DNA of 64,000 nt, from positions 1-64,000 of the forward strand of contig JPHH03000085.1 in the NCBI GenBank assembly GCA_000750105.3, read 5' to 3'. The notes under the pieces are model-generated. The model saw only the letters and a list, made by a program, of their open reading frames with translations, did no database searches and was not told the DNA's origin. Of this stretch, positions 9,440 to 18,338 are shown piece by piece. Position 1 is the first letter of the stretch; each line of letters starts with the position of its first letter. A program made the position numbers and the translations under genes. Source of the stretch: Tolypocladium sp. Sup5 PDA-1. Its lineage: Eukaryota > Ascomycota > Sordariomycetes > Hypocreales > Ophiocordycipitaceae.

Positions 9440-10887
9440 ATGTCTTCCTCACCTGTCACCAGTGCTCCTCCACCGCACCTTCGAAAGCCGCTCGATACCC
9501 AGAGAGGCGCCGGCGGCGATATGTCTATGATGTTCTTCGTCCAGCCGGACTGCCCCTCCAGATTTGCTCACCAGGATGACCATCGCATCAAAGGTCTCAA
9601 CGCCGAGACCATCGCCCGCATCTTCTTGCCTCCCCCTTCCTGGTTGCTCACTGCCGAATACGCCCCCTTCCGATCAGATACTGACGACGCGCCGACATCC
9701 ATCTTCTTCAGTCTCAATCTCACGATTTACGGTCAGCCTATTGTTGCCTCGGAATGGACCGAAGAGTGGTTTTTCATGAATGGTCGCGTCCATCCCTACG
9801 CCCTTGCGTGGGAGGTTGAGCAGCGCGACGGTCTGGAGTCAGACGCAAGAAGCACTCTTCTCTATACTATGCCCGCCCTCATTGTCCGAGATCAGGGCTA
9901 CCAGCCGTAAGGCACAACGCTTGCCCTCGCCCACAGTGCCCCGAACGGGATCGGCTAATATGTGCCTCAAGCATCCTTCCCAGACTCTTTACCTCCATGG
10001 ATAGTTTTCCCTGTATTCCGCCCATCGTTTCGTTCACCGGCCTCATCCTGGGCCCCGGTCACTCCCTGCTGCGACAAGACTTTCTGCCAGGTCTCGACGC
10101 CGCCCAGCTCAAGTGCTGCGGCTTCGTCCAGCTTTCTACGTATATCGCTCCCGGGATCCCCGACAAGATCCCATTCAAAGGCTTCCACCCGTTCCAGGTC
10201 TTCGTCATCTTCCCCATTCACGCTAACCCTTGGGCCATCCTATGCAAGAAGATGGTCGAGAGGCGGGATTCTCACTTTCAGGCTAACATCCACTTCACCT
10301 GCACAGGCAAGGTCGCTGGCCTGCTCAACCACCGCGTCATGGCCCACCCGCCTGGCTCCGACCGAGACTACGTCTTCATCGTCGTCCCGGACTCTTGGAC
10401 TTTTCTCGACAAGACCACCACCATCACAGCCACGATGGCTTCGCCTCTCTCGACGCCACCAAAGCGGCCAACATCCTCGGCTTCAGCGGCTTTCCAGAAT
10501 ATGCGCGCTGCCTGTTACTCTGTCGCTACACCTGGCACCGTCCCGCCAAGTCCTCCGCCTTCGGCTTCAACTTCGGCTTCAGCTGGCCCCGTTACCCCGC
10601 CGCAAAAGCGCCATTGTCCTGAACCTGCCGACACGCCGACAAAGAGACCGCGCGTGGTGCAGCTGGCTCCGAAACTTTCCTCTCCGCCTGAAGCTGGCAG
10701 CTCTGCCACTCAATCGTTCTCTGTCTCGGCTGCTTCTTCTTCCTGCGAGCCGGAAACAACCAGACAGAGTCCTGCCTCGGGGAACGCTTCGGCTCCCCTT
10801 GATTCAATTGTCGCCTACACATCAGACTCACCGGCCCGGCCACATCGAAACCGCCACCCAAGTAAAAAGATAATGGAAACGGAATAA
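9440..10887 (+). CDS. Uncharacterised protein divergent from the Helitron gene
   Basis: Two exons, 9440-9906 and 9984-10887, joined across a 77-nt intron (donor GTAAGG, branch-like GCTAAT, acceptor TTCCCAG; an acceptor at 9971 would also stay in frame). The product is about 456 residues. The first 310 are a compact mixed alpha/beta protein with beta-rich segments such as SIFFSLNLTIYGQ, NIHFTCTGKVAGLL and DYVFIVVPDSWTFLD; the pattern could fit an OB-fold, but I cannot prove this. The last 145 residues are Ser/Pro/Ala-rich, disordered, and end in a basic patch. The start was chosen at the ATG with context ACACA before it; an in-frame ATT/ATG further upstream at 9365 is possible. It shares its promoter region with the Helitron RepHel. 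No function is assigned. Confidence 0.6.
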
Positions 10888-10950
10888 CTACATCCGGTAA
10901 TACTGTCACAATGGTCCTTACGGATAAAATAACACAATTTTATAATTACC

Positions 10951-11849
10951 CTACTCCTCAGCAGAAATGTGAACCCAACTACTACATTCCAACACGCCAT
11001 CCACAGCCTCTGGTCTTGTCATCGTTTGCCTCCAGGCTTTCCATGCCTGTTCATCTTCTCTGGGAACGCACGCCCTCTTGTGAGCCTTCCAATCCGCCTT
11101 CTGTTATTCTTTGCCACAGTATGCCACCGCATGACACCGGCCGCAGCGCTTCAGCGCTTCGCTCCCACAGTCGCGCCACATATTTTGCACAATTTGACCT
11201 CCTCGCAGCAGCTATTCCGTCCCAAAAATTCGTCGCGCATCTCGTCCTCTTGCCGCATTTCCTCCATCATCAGTTGCATTTCCTGCCTCATCTTGATCTC
11301 GCACTGCCCTCTTCCACATAAAGATGTAACCCACATGACAATGCGAGGTGGCGCTACGTGCAACATGGATATTGGGCTCTGTAGGATGTCCGTCGCAAAC
11401 CGCCCGCAACATTCACAGAAAGCCCCCGACGCTCTGCGACATGCTGATTCATGCTCCTTCGTAAGAGGCATCATAGCCTGCACGAATCGTTCGTCATATT
11501 CGGCATCTCGCCCGGCACGGTTTGCCTCCGTGACAAGGCTCCGGGCGATGCTATGGTTGTGTGTCAATTGCCTGGCACCGAATTACCATATGAACTCGAC
11601 TCGAACCATGGAGGTTGCCATAGTTTTTCTGGGTGCTATAGAAGCTCTGTGTAACAACGCATGCAATGAAAAAGACAGGACACTATGCGTCAACTCCAGA
11701 TTCCGTGCGCCAACTTTTTTCTCTTCTTCCTCCCATCCAAACCCATTACTCATTGCTTTGTCTCGACACGTTGCGCTGCATAGGGCGATGATATTTTGCC
11801 AGGATACCCCGGACACTGTCGCCAATACACCCCGCACAATGCCAGCCAC
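10951..11849 (-). pseudogene. MYND-type zinc-finger protein, decayed
   Basis: Reading the minus strand, one frame runs from 11849 through a TAA at about 11583 to KLCKICGATVGAKR, where a TGA stops it. A one-base shift then gives RCGRCHAVAYCGKE, a TAA in the place of a finger Cys, and QKADWKAHKRACVPRED. Together these form the C-x2-C...C-x2-C-x4-YC-x3-C...W-x3-H-x3-C layout of a MYND finger, a protein-interaction module. At least two stops and one frameshift make it non-functional. The C-terminus ends at the TAG at 10951. The start is unclear. Confidence 0.7.
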
Positions 11850-11989
11850 TCTCCTCTGAAACTGTCGGTCAGTTCTGCAACCACCATGGACCCTTCAAAT
11901 AGCATAAATCACACTCTCGATCTTCCAAACCCTTCAACCCAACCAACATGCCACCTCCAATCTCAAACTTTCGTTCCTCAAGGCTCTTT

Positions 11990-12940
11990 GCGCAGCCCCC
12001 GATGGGTTGCCTCCCCTGTTTTGCGAAGCGCCGGTGGCTCGAGGCGGGCTGTTGTCACTTTGAAATCCCGTCGTGATTGGTGATTGCCCTTTCTCCAGCT
12101 TTTTTTTAGCTCCTTGCCCGCTGTGGTTGGCCTCGGCGCGGGGCAGAGGTGAGTGCGCGTTCCAGCAGACGCCGCTCCACCGTGTCTTCTCGTCACACGC
12201 CGAACGTAGGCCCCCTATGTCTCGAGGAACGAATAGACTTTGAGAATCATCGCCCAACCGCCTCAAGGCCTCCTGGATTGTCTTGTTGCTCAGCTCCTCG
12301 AGCCTGGCCTGTGCGGCAGTCATCTCCTCAGGGACCCGATTGCCCACCAGGTCTCGCTCCCGCACCTTGGAGACAAGCACGATGCCATCCAGCGTCGGGC
12401 ACCGCGACAGCTGAACGTACAGGCTGTATGGGTCGCATTGCGCGGGAACGGCTTGTCCATCGACCTTTGTCGTCCTCGTCCCTCGCAGCTCCAGCGCTAC
12501 GCGTTCGAGCATTCTGCCTTGCACTTTATAGTCTGTGCACGCAAAAGCTGCCGCGCAGGGCAACCCCTTTCTGGGAACGTCGTTCTGCTGCCACGGCCGC
12601 TTTCACTGGCATTGTATCCTGACGCTAATGGGCGTCAGGAGGATCGTGCCCGGCGGCATCCTGACGAAGTGGAGGTCGTTTGTCGTCTCCGACTCCAGTA
12701 TCACCCCCTGATGGCGGCCCAAAGTGGACCATCATGTCGGCCGAGATCCGATGGCCCGGGAACGCCTTGTCGAGAACGACCTCCAGGGACATGTAGCTGG
12801 CTCCATTGACGAGCTTCAGCCCCTGATGGGTGTTGTGGTTCACGACGACTGGCATGCCCGGTACGAATATGAAGAGGGCTGGTACCGGTATCGAACTATC
12901 GTCGCCATGGTTTAGGATCATGATGGCTTCTTCCTCCGTC
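11990..12940 (-). pseudogene. Helitron helicase C-terminal fragment (copy 2)
   Basis: Closely similar to residues in the last third of the helicase at 1929-4400: IPVPALFIFVPGMPVVVNHN (about 12870), then MPCAAAFACTDYKVQGR and SLYVQLSRCPTLDGIVLVSK. A frameshift near 12708 (GPPSGGD in place of GPPAGIM) breaks the frame. Similarity stops abruptly at about 12939, where the DNA becomes a different gene (12896-13429). The tail after the helicase differs from copy 1, so the two elements diverge at their 3' ends. Only the 3' third of a Helitron is present. Confidence 0.85.
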
Positions 12941-13429
12941 CACAGCCCATTTCGCCTGTCGACCGGTACGCAGACCTGTTCGACTCGGCCCAGGGCGGGA
13001 GGAGGAGGAGGAGGAGGCGGTGCGGACGTCGTCGAGGACGCAGCGCAGGAGGGCGGGATAGGTGCTCACGTCGCCGTCGCGTAGGAGGGTGAGGGCGTGG
13101 GCCTGCACGGCCGTGGGCCAGTTGGAGGGGTGGGATTTGAGGGCGTGAAGGAGGGCTTCCTGGATCCTGCGTGGCGCGCGTTAGCTACACGGACGTACGT
13201 CTTTGCGCCTGATGGCCCCGTCTTTCTTTCTGTCTTTATGGTTGGCGGCGAGCACTTGGGGAGAGCGCTTGGGAGAGAGAGCATGGGCAGTAACGTACTT
13301 GGCGACCTGCCCATCGCGCAGCAGCACCATGTTTATTTGCGACCGCAGGTCCGGGTCCAGCGTCGTGGGCGTGTAGTTTGCGGCCAAGGAAGGCACTTTG
13401 ACGGGCGTGGACGGCTGTTGGGCCATCAT
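12896..13429 (-). CDS. Small conserved fungal protein, 3' end replaced by Helitron DNA
   Basis: Two exons, 13429-13299 and 13166-12896, with a 132-nt intron (donor GTACGT, acceptor CACGCAG). The product starts MAQQPSTPVKVPSLAANYTP and includes RSQINMVLLRDGQVAK / IQEALLHALKSHPSNWP and LTLLRDGDVSTYPALLR, a predicted all-helical protein that I recall as a conserved hypothetical of filamentous ascomycetes with no known role. Codon use is strongly GC-rich, unlike the decayed neighbours. The reading frame enters the Helitron fragment at about 12940 and ends 15 codons later, so the normal C-terminus (often a Ser/Asn-rich linker and an acidic end) is missing. Whether the shortened protein still works is unknown. 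Confidence 0.65.
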
Positions 13430-14168
13430 GGGCCGCCGTGTGCGTGTGGTGTGTGGTGGTGGCTGCGCGGGTGGTGTGGGCTCTCGACAACGGAGGATCA
13501 ACAACGGCCCTTGTGTTTTCGTCAATTGGGACGCCCGACTTCGTATCCGCGCGGTCGCAAAATACCCTCCTCGTGGACAGGTCTGACTGGACAGCAGACG
13601 TCGTCGTCGGGTTGCGTTGGAGCAGGTATCGCGGGAAAGCTCGCCGCTGAGGAACCACCACCGTCAGCAACAACGCACTTCCGTCGCGTCGTGGGCGTGT
13701 GGGGGAAAGGGGAAAAAGACCTCATCAGCCAAGTCCAGCCCGCAGCAAGATCGAGCGCAGAGAAGCACGGTCGTTGGAGGAGAGCGCTGTGCTGGATGAG
13801 AGGAGCGGATGGATGGATTGGACGGCGCGCGATGCTGAGGCTAGGTCATTGGGCAACGTCGGAGGCCCTTTTCTAGGGCAGTCTGTCGGCAAGGCTGACG
13901 TCGGATGAAATCAATAACGAACTCAATGAAGTGGATCACCTCTCTGGTCAGTTATGTGCCGCCGTTTGTTTAGACTCGGAAGGGCGCTGAGCCTCTGGAT
14001 TCGGCGGTCCGGCTCTTCCCAAAGCGAGCTGATACTTGACTCTGATTTGTCCCGTTTTTGTCGTAGAATGACCATGAGGCCCAGGGAATAGCAACCCTGA
14101 TGTGAGTGATCTCAATCTCAAATAGCATCAACCACCCTGAAATGCGAAACTGATAAGGTCTATTATAG
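13430..14168. other. Intergenic between truncated gene and subtilisin relic
   Basis: 13430-13730 is probably the 5' flank of the minus-strand gene. 13900-14168 leads into the subtilisin relic; AATAGCAACCCTGAT followed by GTGAGT at about 14086-14106 may be the end of a lost propeptide exon, but stops precede it. No other gene is seen. Confidence 0.4.
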
Positions 14169-15063
14169 GTCGACTATATTGAGCAGGATGCCGTCGTCAC
14201 TATCTCCGCTACCCAGGACAACGCCGACTGGGGCCTGGCTCGTCTCTCTAGCCAGAAGCCCGGCGGCATCACTTACACCTACGACGATAGCGCTGGTGAA
14301 GGCACCTGCGCCTATATTATTGACACTGGTATCGACGTTGAGCACCCTCTACGTTGAGCTCTGAGATGAAGATCTAGCCATCTTGAGATTCACTGTTTAC
14401 TGACTGCCGCACAGGAGTTCAAGGGCCGCGCCAAGTTCCTCGCCAACTACGTCAACAAGGATAACACCGACGGCAACGGCCACGGCACCCACGTCTCCGG
14501 CACCATTGGCTCCAAGACGTACGGTGTCGCCAAGAAGACGACCCTCTTCGGCGTCAAGGTCCTCGATGCCAACGGCTCTGGCCAGAGCTCTGGTGTCATT
14601 GCCGGCATGGAGTTTGTCGCCAAGGACGCCGCTGGCCAGAAATGCCCCAAGGGCGTTGTAGTTAACATGGCCCTGGGTGGTGGCAAGTCCGACGCCGTCA
14701 ACGAGGCCGCCGCCGGCATCACCAAGGCCGGCCTCTTCCTCGCTGTTGCCGCTGGCAACGACGGTGCCGATGCCTCCGGCTACTCTCCCGCCTCTGAGAC
14801 GAGCGCCTGCGCCGTCGGTGCCACCGCCATCGACGACTCCCTCGCCACCTACTCCAACTTTGGGAGCGTCGCCAAGGTCCTCGCCCACGGCACTGAGATC
14901 TCCTCCACCTGGAACAACGGCGGCACCAACAAGATCTCTGGTACCTCGATGGCCTCTCCCCACGTTGCCGGCATTGGCGCCTACTTCCTGGGTCTCGGCC
15001 AGAAGACCTAGGGCCTGTGCGAGTACATTGCCCAGAACGCCCAGAAGGGTGCCATCTCCGGTA
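14169..15063 (+). pseudogene. Proteinase-K-like subtilisin (S8), inactivated
   Basis: Secreted serine endopeptidase relic. The exon at 14169-14349 begins VDYIEQDAVVTISATQ and includes the catalytic Asp (AYIIDTGID). The exon at 14415-15063 carries the catalytic His (GNGHGTHVSGTIG), the oxyanion Asn region (VAAGNDGA) and the catalytic Ser (ISGTSMASPHVAG). Signal peptide and most of the propeptide are missing. The expected donor after the Asp exon reads CTACGT in place of GTACGT, followed by an in-frame TGA, so splicing is probably lost. A TAG interrupts at 15009, where the family continues (GLCEYIAQNAQKGAISG is still present after it). Homology stops at about 15063 against LINE DNA. All three catalytic residues remain, but the gene cannot make an enzyme. 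Confidence 0.85.
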
Positions 15064-15074
15064 GGGGAGGGAAG

Positions 15075-16261
15075 AAGGTGGTCAGCATTTCCTCAGCTTG
15101 TTCGTTGCCATTGGCCATACGTGTGCCGTCAGCCCTTACGAGCTGTGGTACCTTGCCGAATGCTGTGTCGTCTCCAGACTTCAGATACTTCGCCGCCTTC
15201 CAGATGTTGTCGTTGTCCGCCAGAAACTCGTTCCAGTGCTTCTTCTTCTGCTGTCTGATGGCGTCATGGTACTGCTTGGCCGCTCCTCTGGCTGTGTTCT
15301 CGAGTTCTTCGCTCGTCTGTCCTGCTCGTCTCAACGCTCTGGCGCGATTCCTCCAATACGTGTGTATTTGTCGGAGTTGAGTGAGGTCCGAGGTCCACCA
15401 CCGCTTTGCGTAGGGTGATGGCTTGGCTTTGGGTGTCAGGGCGTGCACCGCCTCCAACACCACCGTCATGAGCCTATCTGTGTTCTGCTGTACCGTGCCC
15501 TCCGTCTGAGTAGACTCTAGTGCGCCAGCAATTCGAGCATTGATTTGTTTCCAGGGTGCATTCTTGAGTAGCAGCCGTTCTTGAATCCTCGGCGTGGGGA
15601 CTGAAGCGTCGAAGACCGTCTCAATGGCACGATGGTCTGACCCATGATCCGTACCATGTATCGCACATTTGATAGTCGAGGTCGCCAGGTCCTCGGACGC
15701 TAAGACCAAGTCGATGGTTGATTCGTGATCTCCACCTTGCCAAGTCTTCGTTCCTCTCGGAAGTAGACTGTTGAGAGCAAACTCATTCATTAAGTCGATG
15801 ATTTGGTCTGCCTCGCCCTGTCTCTCCAGCACCACATCCTCCCCTCCCCAGAGCTGGTCGTGGCGATTGAAGTCGCCCACAATCACCACGTCCACAGCCC
15901 TTCCTGCGGCTCGCCTTGTGTCCGCGATCACCTTGCGTAAGTTGTCGCATGTCTCCCTCAGCGCTTCAACTTCAACCCCCTGGACGTACATCGAGAACAC
16001 CAGTACCCAGCGTTCTGGGAGCCGTATCAATGCCGCCGTCATGTCCGGGGACTCAATCGGCACCTGCTCTGCATCCAAATCATTTCTGATCCAAAGCATG
16101 CTTCGGATCGCCCATCTGCCTTCTCTGTACGTCGGCGGAACCATCTTCGTCCACTTATGGTGCCCCATCGGCGTCGTCAAAAGACGACCCTTAATAATTC
16201 GTGCTTGCGGTTCCTGGATAGCCAGCACCGCTGCGTCCCGAATCTCTTTGTCGTTCATCAA
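15075..16261 (-). pseudogene. LINE ORF2 apurinic-like endonuclease domain (truncated)
   Basis: Endonuclease/exonuclease/phosphatase fold that nicks target DNA for target-primed reverse transcription. Motifs seen in order: AVLAIQEP (metal-binding Glu), VDVVIVGDFNRHDQLWGG (Asp/Asn), STIDLVLAS and GTDHGSDHRAIE (catalytic Asp-His). A helical linker with WWTSDLTQLRQIHTYWRNR follows, as in Tad-like elements. The frame then runs off into subtilisin-derived DNA and ends at 15008, before any reverse transcriptase motif. The frame is open over its whole length, so the insertion may be fairly young, but the protein cannot retrotranspose. Confidence 0.85.
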
Positions 16262-16315
16262 ATTGTCGTGTACTTCGCCGCGTTTTCGGCGTTTAGTTGG
16301 ATCATTCGAAGTGTG

Positions 16316-16924
16316 CTACTCATGCAGAGAGGGGTAGAGCTTCTTGCAATTTCTGCTAAACGACTCATGAAGGCCCTCGCAGAGCACACACTTGAAGATG
16401 GTCTCGTTGCAAGCGCTGTGATGATGACCTTCTTTGGCGCACTTCCCACACACTTGGGCCTTGCTGCACTGGAAGGCTTTATGGCCGACCTGTTGACAGT
16501 TGTAGCACTGGTCTGGGCGGGGTCGGCGTTCGAAGATCCCGGTGTATCCAGATTCTCCTCCGGCATAGAAAAAGCCCTCCTCTAGCAGTCTCTTCGCATC
16601 TGAGCCTTTGGTGAAGTACACGACCATGGAGCCGTATGCCTTCGGGATGTCTCTGTTGCTGAGCCAGGCTATCTTCGCAACCTGGGCATCATTTTCCTTG
16701 CCGAACGCTTCAGCAGCTCCATCTCGGACATCTCCCATTTCGTCCAGGACTGCTACGCGGTTGATATGGTCGACTTTGACGGGGCAATGGCCGGGGATCC
16801 AGCGGACCTCCGTGGCACCGTGCGCTGTGGCCAGAGCTTGGAACTCGAGGAAAACCTCCTGGGAAGAGTCGGATGGCGTGCCCCAGGCAGGTAGCGGCCG
16901 CGAGCTTGTCGAGACACGCCACAA
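16316..16924 (-). pseudogene. LINE ORF1 (Gag-like) C-terminus with three zinc knuckles
   Basis: Nucleic-acid-binding Gag-like protein of a non-LTR retrotransposon. Three CCHC knuckles are visible: CYNCQQVGHKAFQC, CGKCAKEGHHHSAC and CVLCEGLHESFSRNC. Upstream, VRWIPGHCPVKVDHINRVAV and AWLSNRDIPKAYGSMVVYF match the region preceding the knuckles in Tad-type ORF1. The N-terminal half is absent, cut at about 16975. It ends with a TGA at 16316, about 55 nt before the endonuclease frame, the expected ORF1-ORF2 spacing. Confidence 0.8.
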
Positions 16925-16977
16925 CTCTCTGCGGTTACGGGAGGCTCAGAGCGGCTCGCAGGCCCTCTAGGGTGCCT

Positions 16978-17859
16978 TTTACTTCGCATCGAAGACCTCG
17001 GCTGGGCCGAGGCGGCCGTGACGGCTCAAGGCCGTGTGTCCGTTTCGGTGGATGGCATAGCCGTATCCGGCGGCTCCTTCCGGAGAGAGCGATCCATCTG
17101 AGTAGACGACCAGGGTATGTGGGGATACTGACTGAAGCCAGTGCCGGAACTCTGCCGCCGACTCGTCTTTCGATGCAGTTTGAAGGGGCGGCGCCTGTTC
17201 GTTGCTGAAGCGGCGAGGGATGAGTGCTGGCCGCGCGCAGCTAGGCAATAGCTCATCGGTACGCCGAAGTCGAGTCCGAAAGCTCTGTCGCGGTATCTGA
17301 TACTTGACTTTGATCGACCTGTGGATAACAGGAGGTTTCGGCAGGGTCGTGCGCTTCGCGAGCGGATGAGCTTTGTCAAGAGACTTGAGGCGGGCAGGAA
17401 AGCGCATTCGGCGAGCTTCGAGCAGCTGAGTACCGGTGGTATGCCGGTTTCTCGATGTAGAGCGTTTGTTGGCGTTGTCCTCCAAACCGGTAGGATAGCC
17501 CGCATGGAGACGTTGAGCGATTTGCTCATCTTTCGGATGAGCTGTTGTATTTTGGACGGTCTTTCCTTTGCTGGCTGGGTCCATCGTGGGCAGGTCGTGC
17601 CCGGAAACCACGCCTCGGCGGCGTAGAGCAGCACCGGCTTGATGCATGCTCTGACGGCTCTTCGCACGGCACTAGGGAGCGGGTCATGTTTTGTATTTGT
17701 TAACCCTTTTAGATGGTAGGCCACAGCCTGTGCCTTGGCCGTCCACTTTTCCACATGGGTCTTGAATGTCAAGGTGCTATCGAGCCAGATGCCCAGCCAT
17801 CGCATTGCTCGGTCAGGAATTTGATTGGTCTTTGTTGAACGTTCAGATCCTGCGCTCAT
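16978..17859 (-). mobile_element. LINE fragment: reverse transcriptase end and start of RNase H
   Basis: The minus strand encodes the thumb/connection region of a Tad-type reverse transcriptase (AMRWLGIWLDSTLTFKTHVEKW, VRACIKPVLLYAAEAWFPG) and, in a second frame, the beginning of RNase H (HTLVVYSDGSLSPEGAAGYGYAI, first catalytic Asp present). Frameshifts separate the pieces. Both ends are lost: the 5' side at about 17860 and the RNase H after FDAK at 16979. It sits directly 5' of another LINE piece that begins with ORF1, so the two are in an order no single element would have. Confidence 0.8.
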
Positions 17860-18338
17860 GCAGGTACCAGGGCATCCAGTGTGTGCCTCTCGCCTTCCTG
17901 TTTTTCGTCGTCGTCACTTTCACATCAGGTGTCTTCCCATCTCTCGAACCAACCTCGTCTATGATTCCCACAGACACAATGGCGCCTTCACACTGGATCA
18001 GGCGTACTTTCGGTTTCTTCCCACCTCTGTCCGTTACAGTCCAAGGCCTTGTCCTCGTATTCTTCATTATGCTCGGGATTTCAGAGACGAGGCAGCTCGT
18101 TCGTTCATCTCAGCAGCTCTTCTTCGCAACATCCCAGATCTCGACCGCGCCATTCATCCTCTCCAGCAGGAGCACCCTCCCGTCCGTCGAAAACGCAGCC
18201 CCGGTGACCATCCCGCTCGCAGCATCCTCCTTCTCACACACGACGGTGCGTGAGGCCACGTCCACGATGTCGAACCCGTCCCCGGTGCGGCATGCCAACG
18301 CGTAACTCATTCCTCTGAGCTTATGGGGCTATGGGGCG
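17860..18338 (-). pseudogene. Possible WD40-repeat fragment
   Basis: At 18110-18310 the minus strand gives GFDIVDVASRTVV, GAAFSTDGRVLLLERMNGAVEIWDVAKKSC, which fits one to two WD40 blades (…FSTDG…EIWD). A following frame (18067-17843) has beta-like segments but no identity that I can name. No start, no full propeller, and LINE DNA follows, so it is at most a gene end. It begins only 28 nt downstream of the sulfatase stop. Confidence 0.35.

Larger units (their letters stand above)
1560..10890 (-). mobile_element. Helitron rolling-circle transposon with divergent companion gene (ends approximate)
   Basis: The minus strand from 8910 down to 1929 encodes, in order, the cysteine-bearing N-terminal region, an HUH Rep endonuclease and a PIF1-family helicase, the diagnostic layout of an autonomous Helitron. 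A divergent gene at 9440-10887 and a small reading frame at 8940-9285 lie at the 5' side. Helitrons move by peel-and-paste replication starting at Rep cleavage and leave no target duplication. The ends are not resolved: the 5' TC and 3' CTRR termini were not found with confidence, and inclusion of the companion gene is inference. Two frameshifts suggest that this copy is inactive, unless they are sequencing errors. Confidence 0.7.
15066..16975 (-). mobile_element. Tad-type LINE fragment: end of ORF1 plus endonuclease half of ORF2
   Basis: Minus-strand order is ORF1 C-terminus (16975-16316) then ORF2 N-terminal endonuclease (16261 to about 15070). The reverse transcriptase, RNase H and 3' end are missing. 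Loss of the 3' end is unlike usual LINE 5' truncation and points to deletion or recombination after insertion. The 3' break abuts the subtilisin relic and the 5' break abuts another LINE piece at about 16977. Confidence 0.85.

Noticed and set aside
10592..10909. Minus-strand frame under the Helitron companion gene
   Set aside because: Antisense to the Ser/Pro-rich tail of the companion gene; such tails often leave long open antisense frames.
10969..11859. 296-codon plus-strand frame
   Set aside because: It lies antisense to the MYND-finger relic, which has recognisable Cys/His motifs; the plus frame has biased, unpatterned composition.
13097..13876. 259-codon plus-strand frame rich in Gly, Arg and Trp
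   Set aside because: Opposite the GC-rich two-exon gene at 12896-13429 and its leader; splice sites and conservation favour the minus strand.
14397..14963. 188-codon minus-strand frame rich in Gly and Val
   Set aside because: Mirror of the subtilisin exon with its catalytic His and Ser motifs.
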